Assembly: GCF_900107395.1 (NCBI RefSeq)
Contig: NZ_FNPW01000001.1
Location: forward strand, 190,074 to 254,073
From: Pseudomonas sp. NFIX28
GTDB taxonomy: Bacteria; Pseudomonadota; Gammaproteobacteria; Pseudomonadales; Pseudomonadaceae
DNA length: 64,000 nt
Reading direction: 5' to 3'
Below the pieces are notes generated by a model. That model ran no database searches and was not told the origin of the DNA. It saw only the letters and a program-made list of their open reading frames with translations. Of this stretch, positions 50,479 through 61,679 are shown one piece after another. The translations under genes and the position numbers were made by a program. Positions within the stretch are counted from its first letter, which is position 1, and the number at the start of each line of letters is the position of its first letter.

Positions 50479-51519
50479 TCAGGCCTGCTGCGTCAGCCGT
50501 TCGAGGAATATCGTCAGGGCCACTTCCTCGGTCTTCAGCCTTTTGTGTTTGCGCGGCCTGGGCAGCGCGGCCAGCTGGCCCAGCACGAAACCTTCGAGCA
50601 GGGCCGGATGGATGTAGCACTTGCGGTACACCGCGGGGGTATTGCCCAGTTGCCGGGCGACGTCCTTGACCGTCTCGACTATGTGTCTTTTCGCCTCGGC
50701 CTCGGGTTCCCAGTGCAGTTCGCGCAGCACCGCCAGGGCCAGGGTGCTGCCGGCCCAGGTGCGGTAGTCCTTGGCGGTGAAGTCGGCGCCGGTCAATTGC
50801 TGCAGGTAGGCGTTGACGTCGGAAGAGTTGACGCTGTGGCGCTCGCCGTTTTCGTCGAGGTACTGGAACAGGTTCTGCCCGGGCAACTCCAGGCAGCGCT
50901 TGAGAATCCGCGCCAGGCGCGGGTCCTTGATGCTGACCTGATGCTCGATGCCGCTCTTGCCGCGGAACTGGAAGAGGATCGAGCTGCCTTTGATTTCCAC
51001 GTGCCGGTTGCGCAGGGTGGTCAGGCCGTAGGAGCGGTTGTCGCGGGCGTACTGGCTGTTGCCGACCCGAATCAGCGTGGCGTCGAGCAGGCTGATAACC
51101 GTGGCCATGACCTTGTCGCGGCTGAAGCCGGGCGCCGCCAGCAAGGTTTCCAGTTGCCGGCGCAGGCGCGGCAGGGCGCAACCGAACTCCAGCAGGCGCG
51201 AATACTTGTCGGCGTCGCGCACTTCCCGCCAGCGCGGGTGGTAGCGGTACTGCTTGCGCCCACGGGCGTCGCGGCCGGTGGCTTGCAGGTGGCCGCGCGG
51301 GTCGGCGCAGATCCACACCTGGGTATAGGCCGGAGGCACGGCCAGGGCGTTGATGCGCCGGATCTCGTCGGGCGCCCGGATACGCTGGCCTTGCGGGTCG
51401 AAATAGACGAACTTGCCGCGCACCTTCTTTCGACTGATCCCCGGCTGGCTGTCGTCGACGTAATGCAGGTCGGGCGGCAGGTCCGGGGGCAGGTCTTGGC
51501 GCAATGGGGCGTCGGGCAT
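50479..51519 (-). CDS. DNA topoisomerase IB
   Basis: 346 residues, the normal length for bacterial (poxvirus-like) topoisomerase IB. Visible features are the N-terminal GKFVYFDPQGQRIR region, YRYHPRWREVRDADKY, RVGNSQYARDNRSYGLTTLR, KGSSILFQFRGKSG and the active-site region NTPAVYRKCYIHPA with the nucleophilic Tyr at about residue 298. The enzyme relaxes supercoils through a 3'-phosphotyrosine link without a cofactor. The start follows two short in-frame Met-lacking codons; no operon partner is evident. Confidence 0.95.
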   Translation of the reverse strand: MPDAPLRQDLPPDLPPDLHYVDDSQPGISRKKVRGKFVYFDPQGQRIRAPDEIRRINALAVPPAYTQVWICADPRGHLQATGRDARGRKQYRYHPRWREVRDADKYSRLLEFGCALPRLRRQLETLLAAPGFSRDKVMATVISLLDATLIRVGNSQYARDNRSYGLTTLRNRHVEIKGSSILFQFRGKSGIEHQVSIKDPRLARILKRCLELPGQNLFQYLDENGERHSVNSSDVNAYLQQLTGADFTAKDYRTWAGSTLALAVLRELHWEPEAEAKRHIVETVKDVARQLGNTPAVYRKCYIHPALLEGFVLGQLAALPRPRKHKRLKTEEVALTIFLERLTQQA

Positions 51520-51602
51520 GGCGGAGTCCTTGGCAATCGATCAAGCCTGTCTGGGGATTGACCGCGGCGCGGCGCAAGGGTGCCAACGCATTTGCCGGGG
51601 AC

Positions 51603-52691
51603 TTACGCGAGCACGGCCACCGCCTTGATCTGGGCCCAGAGTTGCTGGCCCGGGTGCAGTTGCAGCTGGTCGCGGGAGTAGCGGGTGATACGCGCCAGCA
51701 GCGGGCTGCCGGCCACGTCCAGGCGCACCAGGACATGCGCGGTGTTGTCGGCGGGGATTTCGCCGCTGACCGTCACCGGCAGGCGGTTGAGGATGCTGCT
51801 GTGCTCGCCCGCTTGCAGGCTGAGGCTGACGTCCCGCGCCTGGACCTTGAAGCGCAGGTGCGTGCCGATGGCCATCGGCGCATGGGCGACCCGCACCTGC
51901 AGCCGGCTGCCGGGCAATTGCAGGGCGAGCAGTTGATATTCGGCGTCGTAATGGCTGACCTGGCCTTCGACCACCACCCCGGCGTCGTCGCCCAGGGCCA
52001 GGGGCAGGTCGAGACGGGCGAGGGTTTCGCCGATCGGCCCGCTGGCCAGGGCGCGGCCGTTTTCCAGCAGGACGATATGGTCGGCCAGGCGCGCCACTTC
52101 ATCCTGCGAGTGGCTGACGTACAGCACCGGGATTTCCAGTTCGTCATGCAGGCGTTCGAGATACGGCAGGATTTCGCCTTTGCGCTTGCTGTCGAGCGCG
52201 GCCAGCGGTTCGTCCATCAACAGCAGCCGCGGGCTGGTGAGCAGCGCGCGGGCAATGCCGACCCGCTGGCGCTCGCCGCCGGACAGGTTGTGCGGGTGGC
52301 GCTGCAGCAGGTGGCCGATGCCCAGCAGTTCGGTGGCCTGGGCCATGTCGACCCGGCGTTGCCCGCGCGGGATGCGCTTGAGGCCGAACGCCAGGTTGGC
52401 CTGCACCGACAGGTGGGCGAACAGGCTGGCTTCCTGGAACACGTAGCCCAGGGAACGCTTGTGCGGCGCCATGAACAGCTGGCGCTGGCTGTCCTGCCAG
52501 ACTTCGTCGTTGATCCGCACCAGGCCTTGCTCGGCCTGCTCCAGGCCGGCGATACAACGCAGGCACGTGGTCTTGCCGGAACCGGAATGGCCGTACAGCG
52601 CGGTGACGCCACGGCCCGGCAATTCCAGGTCGAGGTCGAGGCTGAAATCTCTATAGGTGCGCTTGAGGCGCACATGGATCGATGCACTCAC
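51603..52691 (-). CDS. modC: Molybdate ABC transporter ATPase
   Basis: 362 residues. Walker A GHSGSGKT near residue 36, signature [15 protein letters not shown] near 135, Walker [13 protein letters not shown] near 155, then a C-terminal TOBE (molybdate-binding) domain around residues 290-355. It is the last gene of modABC. The start lies three bases after the modB stop. Confidence 0.97.
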   Translation of the reverse strand: MSASIHVRLKRTYRDFSLDLDLELPGRGVTALYGHSGSGKTTCLRCIAGLEQAEQGLVRINDEVWQDSQRQLFMAPHKRSLGYVFQEASLFAHLSVQANLAFGLKRIPRGQRRVDMAQATELLGIGHLLQRHPHNLSGGERQRVGIARALLTSPRLLLMDEPLAALDSKRKGEILPYLERLHDELEIPVLYVSHSQDEVARLADHIVLLENGRALASGPIGETLARLDLPLALGDDAGVVVEGQVSHYDAEYQLLALQLPGSRLQVRVAHAPMAIGTHLRFKVQARDVSLSLQAGEHSSILNRLPVTVSGEIPADNTAHVLVRLDVAGSPLLARITRYSRDQLQLHPGQQLWAQIKAVAVLA

Positions 52692-52694
52692 GGC

Positions 52695-53375
52695 TCAACT
52701 CCAGCCAGCACGGGTTTTGCGGCTGGAATACAGCGCCAGCAATACCAGGAACGAAAACACCAGCATGGCGCCGGCCAGCCAATGGGCCTGGGCGTATTCC
52801 AGGGCCTCGACGTGGTCGTAGATCTGCACCGAGACCACGCGGGTTTTCTCGGGAATATTGCCGCCGATCATCAGCACCACGCCGAACTCGCCGACGGTGT
52901 GGGCGAAACCGAGAATGGCCGCGGTGACGAACCCCGGCCTGGCCAGCGGCAGGATCACGCTGAAGAAGGTGTCCCAGGGACTGGCGCGCAAAGTCGCCGC
53001 CACTTCCAGCGGGCGCGTGCCGATCGCGGTAAAGGCGTTCTGCAGCGGCTGCACGACAAAGGGCATGGAATAGATCACCGAGCCAATCACCAGGCCGCTG
53101 AAACTGAAGGTCAGGGTGCCCAGGCCGAGGGCCTGGGTGAGCTGGCCGATAGCGCCGTTGGGGCCTAAGGCGAGCAGCAGGTAAAAGCCGATCACCGTCG
53201 GCGGCAGGACCAGGGGCAGGGCGACGATGGCGCCGATTGGCCCGCGCAGCCATGAGCGCGTGCGCGACAGCCACAAGGCAATCGGCGTCCCGATGACCAG
53301 CAGGATCAGGGTGGTCAGCGACGCCAGTTGCAGGGTCAGCCAGATGGCGGAAAGGTCGGCACTCGATAGCGGCAT
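52695..53375 (-). CDS. modB: Molybdate ABC transporter permease
   Basis: 226 residues with about five membrane segments and the permease motif region [20 protein letters not shown], which touches the ATPase. It forms the inner-membrane channel for molybdate together with ModC. The start directly follows the modA stop without a gap, in keeping with one transcript. Confidence 0.97.
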   Translation of the reverse strand: MPLSSADLSAIWLTLQLASLTTLILLVIGTPIALWLSRTRSWLRGPIGAIVALPLVLPPTVIGFYLLLALGPNGAIGQLTQALGLGTLTFSFSGLVIGSVIYSMPFVVQPLQNAFTAIGTRPLEVAATLRASPWDTFFSVILPLARPGFVTAAILGFAHTVGEFGVVLMIGGNIPEKTRVVSVQIYDHVEALEYAQAHWLAGAMLVFSFLVLLALYSSRKTRAGWS

Positions 53376-55393
<2,018 letters not shown>

Positions 55394-55666
55394 GTTGAAT
55401 GATTCTCCGACATCAAAAAAAGAAGGACGGTAGCCCGGGGTTTGTATCAGGAGATAGCTGACCAAGGCCAGTCGACTTTGGCCGTTGGCTGGGTTGCCGG
55501 TGATAACGCTATCGCGGGCAAGCCTCGCTCCTACAGTGCGGACAGGGGGAGCGTTCTACGACGAAAAGAGCGTGGATTTTTTGCGCTCGGGCTGGGAAGG
55601 TGGGGCGGCTTTGTCATCTGAAAACTCAAGTTCGCGGCCCGGTCCAGGGCCTGGTGGGAGGCAGTC

Positions 55667-56650
55667 ATGTTCAAGGGAATTCTGATCGAGAAGGACGCCG
55701 CCGGTTATCGCGCGACGCTGCGCGAGATGGGCGAAGAGCAATTGCCCGAGGGCAACGTCACGGTGCGGGTGGCCTACAGCACCCTGAACTTCAAGGATGG
55801 CCTGGCCATCACCGGCAGCAGCCCGGTGGTGCGCAGGTTTCCCATGGTGCCGGGCATCGATCTGGCGGGCACGGTCGAGGCCAGCAGCCACCCGGACTAT
55901 CAGCCCGGCGACCCGGTGCTGCTCAACGGCTGGGGCGTGGGCGAAGGGCATTGGGGCGGGCTGGCGCAAAAGGCCCGGCTCGACGGCGACTGGTTGATTC
56001 CCTTGCCCCAGGCGTTCAGCGCCGCCGAGGCCATGGCCATCGGCACCGCCGGGTACACGGCGATGCTTGCCATCCTGGCGCTGGAGCGCCACGGCCTGGC
56101 CCCGGCCCAGGGCGACGTGCTGGTCACCGGGGCCAATGGCGGGGTCGGCAGCTTTGCCATCGCCTTGCTGGCCCGGCTCGGTTACCGGGTGGTGGCGTCC
56201 ACCGGGCGCATGGCGGAGCAGGATTACCTCCAGCGCCTGGGCGCCAGCGAGATCATCGACCGCGCCAGCCTGTCCGCGCCGGGCAAGCCGTTGGCCAAGG
56301 AGCGGTGGGCGGCGGTGATCGACTCGGTGGGCAGCCATACCCTGGCCAACGCCTGTGCCGGCACCCAGGCCAACGGCATCGTGGCCGCCTGCGGGCTGGC
56401 CCAGGGCATGGACTTCCCGGCGTCGGTGGCGCCCTTCATCCTGCGTGGCGTGACCCTGGCCGGGATCAATAGCGTGACCCAGCCCAAGGCCCGGCGAATC
56501 GAGGCCTGGCAGCGCCTGGCGCGGGATCTGGGCCCGGCCCTGCTGCCGCTGATCAGCCATGAGATCGGCCTCAGCGAAGCCATCGATGCCGCGCCGCGCC
56601 TGCTGGCCGGCGAATTGCGCGGGCGCGTGGTGGTGAATGTGAATCGCTGA
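55667..56650 (+). CDS. Acrylyl-CoA reductase-type quinone oxidoreductase (AcuI/YhdH-like)
   Basis: 327 residues, with GGGAGGCAGTC before the ATG. Zinc-free medium-chain dehydrogenase pattern: TLNFKDGLAITG, VPGIDLAGTVE, DPVLLNGWGVGEGHWGG and the NADPH site VTGANGGVGSFAI. The GWGVGE..WGG and AEAMAIGTAGYTAM patterns are those of YhdH/AcuI, which reduces acrylyl-CoA. Substrate not certain here. Confidence 0.9.
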   Translation: MFKGILIEKDAAGYRATLREMGEEQLPEGNVTVRVAYSTLNFKDGLAITGSSPVVRRFPMVPGIDLAGTVEASSHPDYQPGDPVLLNGWGVGEGHWGGLAQKARLDGDWLIPLPQAFSAAEAMAIGTAGYTAMLAILALERHGLAPAQGDVLVTGANGGVGSFAIALLARLGYRVVASTGRMAEQDYLQRLGASEIIDRASLSAPGKPLAKERWAAVIDSVGSHTLANACAGTQANGIVAACGLAQGMDFPASVAPFILRGVTLAGINSVTQPKARRIEAWQRLARDLGPALLPLISHEIGLSEAIDAAPRLLAGELRGRVVVNVNR

Positions 56651-56697
56651 TACCGTGCGCGCCCGTCATCAGATAAATGCCACCAAGGAGTATCAGC

Positions 56698-57186
56698 ATG
56701 GATGTCAAATTGCGTGAGGTTCGGCCTTTCAGCGTTTCGGGCTTGCAGGTGCGCACCTGCAATGCCGACGAGCAACGGCCGGACAGCGCGCGGATCGGGC
56801 CGATGTGGGAGCGGTTTTTTGTCGAAGGCCTGTTCGACAGCATCGGCCACCGGCAATCGGACTCGTTCATCTACGGCGTCTACTCCAACTACGAGTCCGA
56901 CGCCTCGGGGCATTTCGATGTAACCGCTGGCGTGGCGGTGGGCGAAGGCGATGCCGACTATCCGTTGGTGCATGTGCAGGGCGGTGAGTACCTGGCGTTC
57001 TCCGCCAAGGGGCCGATGCCCGAGGCGGTGATCCAGACCTGGGGCCTGGTCTGGGCCTACTTCGAGGACAACCCGCAGGTTCGTCGGTGTTTCGCCACCG
57101 ACTTCGAGGTGTACACCGGGCCGGAATCGGTGTCGGTGTACATCGGCATTCAGGCCTCGGACGGGGTCTCGCGTTCGAGCAACTGA
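56698..57186 (+). CDS. GyrI-like small-molecule-binding domain protein
   Basis: 162 residues from the ATG at 56698, with AAGGAG 11 bases upstream. Sequence DVKLREVRPFSVSGLQVRT, then IYGVYSNYESDASGHFDVTA and EVYTGPESVSVYIGI, fits stand-alone AraC effector-binding/GyrI-like domains. Its end overlaps the convergent ada gene by 37 bp. Precise ligand unknown. Confidence 0.85.
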   Translation: MDVKLREVRPFSVSGLQVRTCNADEQRPDSARIGPMWERFFVEGLFDSIGHRQSDSFIYGVYSNYESDASGHFDVTAGVAVGEGDADYPLVHVQGGEYLAFSAKGPMPEAVIQTWGLVWAYFEDNPQVRRCFATDFEVYTGPESVSVYIGIQASDGVSRSSN

Positions 57187-58223
57187 CGCTTGCGTTCCAC
57201 GCCCCAGCGGTAGCCGGACAGGTTGCCGTCGCTGCGCACCACCCGGTGGCAAGGGATCGCCACCGCCAGGCTGTTGGCCCCGCAGGCCTGGGCCACGGCG
57301 CGAAAGGATTTGGGGGCGCCGATACGCTGGGCGATCTCGGCGTAGCTGGCGGTGCTGCCCAGCGGGATTTCCTTGAGGGCCAGCCAGACCCGCTCCTGGA
57401 ACGCCGTGCCTTGCAGGTCCAGCGGCAGGTCCAGGCCAATCGCCGGCGCCTCGATAAACCCCACCACCTTGGCCACCAATTGCTCGAAGTCCTGGTCGGC
57501 GCCGATCAGGTTGGCCCGGGGGAATTTGTCTTGCAGGTCCTGCACCAGCGCATTGGGGTCATCGCCCAGCAGGATCGCGCAGACCCCGCGATGGCTCTGG
57601 GCGACCAGGATCGCGCCCAGGGTGCACTGGCCGACGGCGAAGCGGATATCGGTGTTCAGGCCACCGGCGCGGTAATCGCTGGGTTTCATGCCGAGCAACT
57701 GGTCGGCGGTTTCGTAGAAGCGGCTATTGGAATTGAAGCCTGCGTCATACAGCGCATCGGTTACCGAGTGGCCGTGTTCCAGCTGGCGCCGTACCCGCCG
57801 CGAGCGGTGGGCGCTGGCGTAGCCTTTGGGGGTCAAGCCGGTGGCGGCCTTGAATACCCGGTGAAAGTGGAAGCTGCTCATGCCGGCTTGTTCGGCCAGC
57901 TGTTTCAGGCTCGGCAGCGTTTCGGCCGACTCGATCTGCCGGCACGCGGCTGCCACCAGGCGGGCGTGATGGGCGGCGACCTGGGTCTGATCGCTGGCGC
58001 TGCGTTTACTCGGCCGGTAACCGGCGGCTTCGGCTTGCTCCGCAGTGTCGAAGAACTCGACGTTTTCCGGCCGCGGCAGGCGCGACAGGCTGCTGGGGCG
58101 GCAGTAGACGCCGGTGGTTTTCACTGCGTAGACGAACCGGCCGTCGGCGCTCGCATCACGGGCCAGGACGGCGAGCCAGCGTGGATCGCTGGCGGTGGTG
58201 GGCTTGGGCTGGACGGTGGTCAT
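57150..58223 (-). CDS. ada: Ada-type alkylation repair protein/regulator with altered zinc site
   Basis: 357 residues from the ATG at 58223. Three domains in order: N-terminal Ada metal-binding domain (about residues 10-80), AraC-type helix-turn-helix (85-185), and C-terminal O6-methylguanine methyltransferase (about 190-355) with the active-site LAVAIPCHRVVRSDG. In the N-terminal domain the methyl-acceptor Cys is kept (GVYCRPSS, Cys41) but the other three zinc ligands of E. coli Ada (Cys42, 69 and 72) are Ser here (45, 72, 75). So methyl-phosphotriester sensing may be changed or lost. Start of an alkylation-repair cluster with alkB. Confidence 0.93.
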   Translation of the reverse strand: MTTVQPKPTTASDPRWLAVLARDASADGRFVYAVKTTGVYCRPSSLSRLPRPENVEFFDTAEQAEAAGYRPSKRSASDQTQVAAHHARLVAAACRQIESAETLPSLKQLAEQAGMSSFHFHRVFKAATGLTPKGYASAHRSRRVRRQLEHGHSVTDALYDAGFNSNSRFYETADQLLGMKPSDYRAGGLNTDIRFAVGQCTLGAILVAQSHRGVCAILLGDDPNALVQDLQDKFPRANLIGADQDFEQLVAKVVGFIEAPAIGLDLPLDLQGTAFQERVWLALKEIPLGSTASYAEIAQRIGAPKSFRAVAQACGANSLAVAIPCHRVVRSDGNLSGYRWGVERKRQLLERETPSEA

Positions 58224-58310
58224 GGGCTCTACTCGGTGACGGATGTCGCTCAGCTTAACCAAGGGCAGGGGGCCTGGCACTCCGAGTCTTGCGCTGGAAT
58301 TCCGCTGGCT

Positions 58311-58994
58311 TCAACCGGCGCGGCGAAAGGTGAAGTTGATGCGTCGTGGCCCCAGCAACGGGTGCGTGCCTTCCTTGAGCGGCAGTACGCCGTGATAACG
58401 CAGGCGGTCGACGCCGCCCCAGACCATCACGTCGCCATGCAGCAGCGGCACGCGCAACGGGCGGTCGCTGCGCCGATCGCCGCCCAGCTGGAACACCGCC
58501 GGCAAACCCAGCGAGACGGAAACGATCGGCGCGCTGTAGTCGCGTTCGTTCTTGTCCTGGTGCAGGGACATTCGGGCGCCGGGCACATAGTGATTGACCA
58601 GGCAGGCGTCCGGGTCGAAGCCGGCAAAACCGGCCTGGTTCGCGGCGGCCCGGGCCAGTTCGCGAAACACCTCGGGCATCGCCGGCCAGGGCTGGCCGCT
58701 CTGCGGGTCGATGGCGGTGTAGCGGTAGCCGCTGCGGTCGGTGGTCCAGCCCAACTGCCCGCAACTGCTCAGGCCGACCGACATGGTGAAACCGCCCGGC
58801 GTGACCATCTGCCGGAACGGCGCGGCGCGCAGCACGCCACGCAAGGCCGGCAGCAGGCGCTCGACCCAGGGCAAGGCAAAACCGCGCAGCACGAAGGACT
58901 GCGGGCCGATCTGTTCGGTACGGGGCGCCTGTTGCAATTCGGCTTCGCCGAACAGCTCGGCGCTAAAGCGACCGGGCATCAGGTTACTGGGCAT
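58311..58994 (-). CDS. alkB: AlkB, DNA dioxygenase for alkyl damage
   Basis: 227 residues. 2-oxoglutarate/Fe(II) dioxygenase with the iron ligands in LHQDKNE (HxD, near residue 145) and RLRYHGVLP, and the 2-oxoglutarate-binding RINFTFR at the end. YRYTAIDPQSG and NHYVPGARMSLHQD fit AlkB of E. coli type, which removes 1-methyladenine and 3-methylcytosine lesions. Overlaps the next gene upstream by 11 bp and precedes ada, so the three probably form one operon. Confidence 0.95.
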   Translation of the reverse strand: MPSNLMPGRFSAELFGEAELQQAPRTEQIGPQSFVLRGFALPWVERLLPALRGVLRAAPFRQMVTPGGFTMSVGLSSCGQLGWTTDRSGYRYTAIDPQSGQPWPAMPEVFRELARAAANQAGFAGFDPDACLVNHYVPGARMSLHQDKNERDYSAPIVSVSLGLPAVFQLGGDRRSDRPLRVPLLHGDVMVWGGVDRLRYHGVLPLKEGTHPLLGPRRINFTFRRAG

Positions 58995-59700
58995 CGTGGA
59001 AAATCACTCCTAACGTATGGCGGCGACCGCTGTGCACGCGGCTGACGCCATGGCGCAACATCACCCGGTAATGACCGCGCACGCCGGGTACCGGACGATG
59101 ATGCACGGCGAAAACCAGCGCATCACCTTGCTTCAGACCGATGACCTGCGGCCGCGACTGCATGCGCGGCCGCTGCTCGGTGATGACGAATTCGCCGCCG
59201 GTGAAATCGATCCCCGGACGCGACAGCAGGATCGCCACCTGCAGCGGAAATACGTGGTCGCCATACAAGTCTTGGTGCAGGCAGTTGTAATCCTGCGGGC
59301 CGTATTGCAGCAACAAGGGCGTGGGCCGCTGCTGGCCGGCGGCGTGACAGCGCTGGAGGAAGTCCTCATGCCGCGGCGGATATTGCACGGGAATATTCAT
59401 CAGCTGGTTCCAGCGATTGGCCAGGGGCACCAGGCGCGGATAGAACCGGTCGCGCAGTTCGGCGACCAGCGACGGCAAGGGGTAGGCGAAATACTGATAC
59501 TCGCCGCGACCGAAACCGTGCCTGGCCATGACCACCCGTGAACGAAACAACTCGCCGCGGGGGTACAGGCTGCTGAGTTGCCGGCATTCGTCGGCGCTGA
59601 GCAGGCGGTCGATCACTGCGCTGCCATCCTGCTCGAGCTGCTGCTCGATCAAGGGCCAGTTCACGCCGGCCAGGCGATGTTCGAGGGAGAGGGCGGACAT
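58984..59700 (-). CDS. 2OG-Fe(II) oxygenase of the alkylation-repair cluster
   Basis: 238 residues. C-terminal oxygenase domain with HQDLYGDHVFPLQ (HxD near residue 140), LLSRPGIDFTGGEFVITEQ, and the end LRHGVSRVHSGRRHTLGVIF, where the His and Arg ligands lie. The N-terminal half is a helical extension. Such proteins sit next to ada and alkB in many pseudomonads. Its substrate is unknown; a nucleic acid or protein alkyl group is plausible. First gene of the operon. Confidence 0.88.
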   Translation of the reverse strand: MSALSLEHRLAGVNWPLIEQQLEQDGSAVIDRLLSADECRQLSSLYPRGELFRSRVVMARHGFGRGEYQYFAYPLPSLVAELRDRFYPRLVPLANRWNQLMNIPVQYPPRHEDFLQRCHAAGQQRPTPLLLQYGPQDYNCLHQDLYGDHVFPLQVAILLSRPGIDFTGGEFVITEQRPRMQSRPQVIGLKQGDALVFAVHHRPVPGVRGHYRVMLRHGVSRVHSGRRHTLGVIFHDAQ

Positions 59701-59811
59701 GCTGGCGATTCCCGAAGCAGAAGCTGATGCCTGCCAGTCTAGGAAGCGCGCGGGCCGCTCACACTCCGATGCTTGCGCTCGAACTCGTCAGCGGGGCCAC
59801 AAGCCGAAGCC

Positions 59812-59982
59812 TTACAGCGCCTTGCTCACGCTGACGTCGCTGATGACGTCGTCGGTCTGGCCGTGCAGGGCTTCCAGCGCGGCCTTGGCTTCTTCCTGAG
59901 TGCCGCTTTCCAGCTGGGCGAACTCGAAACGGCGCTCGCCGTTGAGTTTGTATTTGATGACGTACTTGGTCGTTTGGGCCAC
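59812..59982 (-). CDS. Small conserved-looking protein (56 residues)
   Basis: The minus strand encodes 56 residues from a GTG at 59982 to a TAA at 59812-59814. Begins AQTTKYVIKYKLNGERRFEF and contains EEAKAALEALHGQ; a compact strand-strand-helix pattern with normal codon use. The upstream GACAGGTATCACC gives only a weak site. I do not recognise a family. Confidence 0.6.
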   Translation of the reverse strand: MAQTTKYVIKYKLNGERRFEFAQLESGTQEEAKAALEALHGQTDDVISDVSVSKAL

Positions 59983-60016
59983 GGTGATACCTGTCTGTCG
60001 CGGGCGGATGCGGGGT

Positions 60017-60319
60017 TCAGCGCAGTTTCGAGCTGGAACGGCGGATGATCTTGATCGAGTGGGTCAGGTTCGGCTTGCGAGTGACGCTGATGGGCCGACG
60101 GTTGACAGTATCGATGGTGATATTCCAGAAACCGGTGCTCGGCGCGGTGATCTTGGCCGGGAACTTGTCGAACGCGCCGCCATGATAGGTGTGACGCCCG
60201 CCGTTCTTGAAGCTTCGGAAGTTGGCGTCGCTCATCAGGCGGATGTTGCAGACCTGGGAGCATTCGATGACGACGATATCGTCTTCGTTGAGGTGCTCGC
60301 GCTGGTGGATAAATTTCAT
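60017..60319 (-). CDS. DUF1883-family protein
   Basis: 100 residues from the ATG at 60319, with GGAGGCGCCC before it; the frame extends upstream to 60460 but without a site. Sequence MKFIHQREHLNEDDIVVIE, CNIRLMSDANFRSFKNGG, HGGAFDKFPAKITAPSTGFW is typical of DUF1883, a beta-rich domain also seen fused to TIR domains in other bacteria. Function unknown. Confidence 0.85.
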   Translation of the reverse strand: MKFIHQREHLNEDDIVVIECSQVCNIRLMSDANFRSFKNGGRHTYHGGAFDKFPAKITAPSTGFWNITIDTVNRRPISVTRKPNLTHSIKIIRRSSSKLR

Positions 60320-60495
60320 GGGCGCCTCCAGAAGGGCTTTTGCTACAAAATCAAAACGATGGCGCAGTTTATCAGGCCGCGGCAGGCGGCTTTGACAATT
60401 TAAAACAGTTATTTGCCGATTATTTGAGATAAATCTGACCGATCCGGAGAAAAATTCCATTTCTGCGGTCGGACGGTCTTTATCGGAGGAAATGT

Positions 60496-60846
60496 ATGAA
60501 GTGGGGTGTGTTGATGCTGGCCTTGGCGATCAGTGGGTGTGCGACGGTCTCGGACATTAACCAGACCCTGCCGACCATGAATGTGATTTCAGGGAAAAAG
60601 CCGCAGGAATATGCCAAGTGCGTCAGCGACAAGCTCGCGGACAGCCGGGGCCAGTTACAAGTCGAGCCGCACAAGGACGGCATGCGCATTATCGTTCCGC
60701 AGAAAGTCTCGTCGGGACCGACCGCGGTGTTCGATATCGAGGAGCGTTCGGGCGGCAGCAGCATCAAGCTGCATGAAAGCATGTCCAACGTGCCCATGCG
60801 GCCGGGCGACATCCGCAAGGCGGCGGAGGACTGCATTTCCGGCTGA
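60496..60846 (+). CDS. Small lipoprotein, relative of the phage moron at 13559
   Basis: 116 residues, CGGAGGAAATGT before the ATG. Lipobox ISGC, then KKPQEYAKCVSDKLADSR, GMRIIVPQKV, GGSSIKLHESM and RPGDIRKAAEDC. The same pattern and length as the lipoprotein moron of the prophage. Function unknown; outer-membrane or periplasmic location. A terminator follows. Confidence 0.85.
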   Translation: MKWGVLMLALAISGCATVSDINQTLPTMNVISGKKPQEYAKCVSDKLADSRGQLQVEPHKDGMRIIVPQKVSSGPTAVFDIEERSGGSSIKLHESMSNVPMRPGDIRKAAEDCISG

Positions 60847-60865
60847 TGGCCGAAGGTTTTCCAGG

Positions 60866-60909
60866 AGCCCGCCCCGGCCCGTATTTTCGCGGCAGGGGCG
60901 GGCTTTTTT
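60866..60909 (+). terminator. Terminator after the lipoprotein gene
   Basis: AGCCCGCCCC / GGGGCGGGCT, 10-bp perfect stem with a loop of 19 bases, followed by TTTTT. Confidence 0.85.
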
Positions 60910-61028
60910 GTGCCCGGTGACAAAGCAGGCTCGGCCGTTTCGCGTTGTAGCCCAAAGTCTATTGGCCTACTCTTTGTAGGCTTATATAAAATAGGCCTAA
61001 GAATATAACTAGAAAAATGGAGTTCGCC

Positions 61029-61679
61029 ATGATTCCCATGGACCGAATACTGCTGGGCAGCCTGATGCTGTTTTCTGTCGCCAGTGCCCAAGCCGTGGAT
61101 GGGCAGAAAGTGTTTACCCAGGGCGGCGCGCAACCCGGCGCCACCGCCTGCCTGGCCTGCCACGGCGGCGATGGCCTGGGCCTGGCGGCTGCCGGGTTTC
61201 CGCGCCTGGCGGGGTTGTCGGCGGGTTACTTGCGCAAACAGTTGGAAGATTTCCGCAGCGGCGCGCGCAGCAACCCGGTGATGCAACCTCTGGCCAAGGC
61301 CTTGAGCGATGACGAGATAAACGCGGTCAGCCAGACGCTGGCGGCCATGCCGGCACCAACGCCGATTGCGCTCAATCGCAGCGCCAAGGCCGAGGGCGTG
61401 GGGGCGCGGCTCGCCTTGCGCGGAGCCTGGGAGCGCCAGGTTCCGGAATGCGTGACCTGCCACGGGCCGGGTGGCGTCGGCGTGGGGGACGCCTTTCCGC
61501 CGTTGGCCGGGCAACCCGCGGCGTACCTCGCCGGGCAATTGAATGCCTGGCGCGACGGCTCGCGCCGCAACGACCCGAACGATCTGATGGGGCATATCGC
61601 CAAGGCCCTGAGCCCAGAGGAAATCACCGCAGTGGCCGATTACTTCGCCAAGGCCGATCACCAGGAGCCCAAGCCATGA
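61029..61679 (+). CDS. Diheme cytochrome c (c4-like)
   Basis: 216 residues from the ATG at 61029, with GGAG 6 bases upstream; an ATG 12 bases earlier overlaps that site. Signal peptide ending AQA, then two cytochrome domains with heme motifs CLACH and CVTCH, and FPRLAGLSAGYLRKQLEDFR and FPPLAGQPAAYLAGQLNAWR, as in cytochrome c4-like proteins. Periplasmic electron carrier. The stop overlaps the next start (ATGA), so the two are co-translated and probably work together. Confidence 0.93.
   Translation: MIPMDRILLGSLMLFSVASAQAVDGQKVFTQGGAQPGATACLACHGGDGLGLAAAGFPRLAGLSAGYLRKQLEDFRSGARSNPVMQPLAKALSDDEINAVSQTLAAMPAPTPIALNRSAKAEGVGARLALRGAWERQVPECVTCHGPGGVGVGDAFPPLAGQPAAYLAGQLNAWRDGSRRNDPNDLMGHIAKALSPEEITAVADYFAKADHQEPKP

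Noticed and set aside
51504..53168. Open frame of 554 codons on the plus strand over modC and modB
   Set aside because: Antisense to two unmistakable mod genes and without protein-like motifs.
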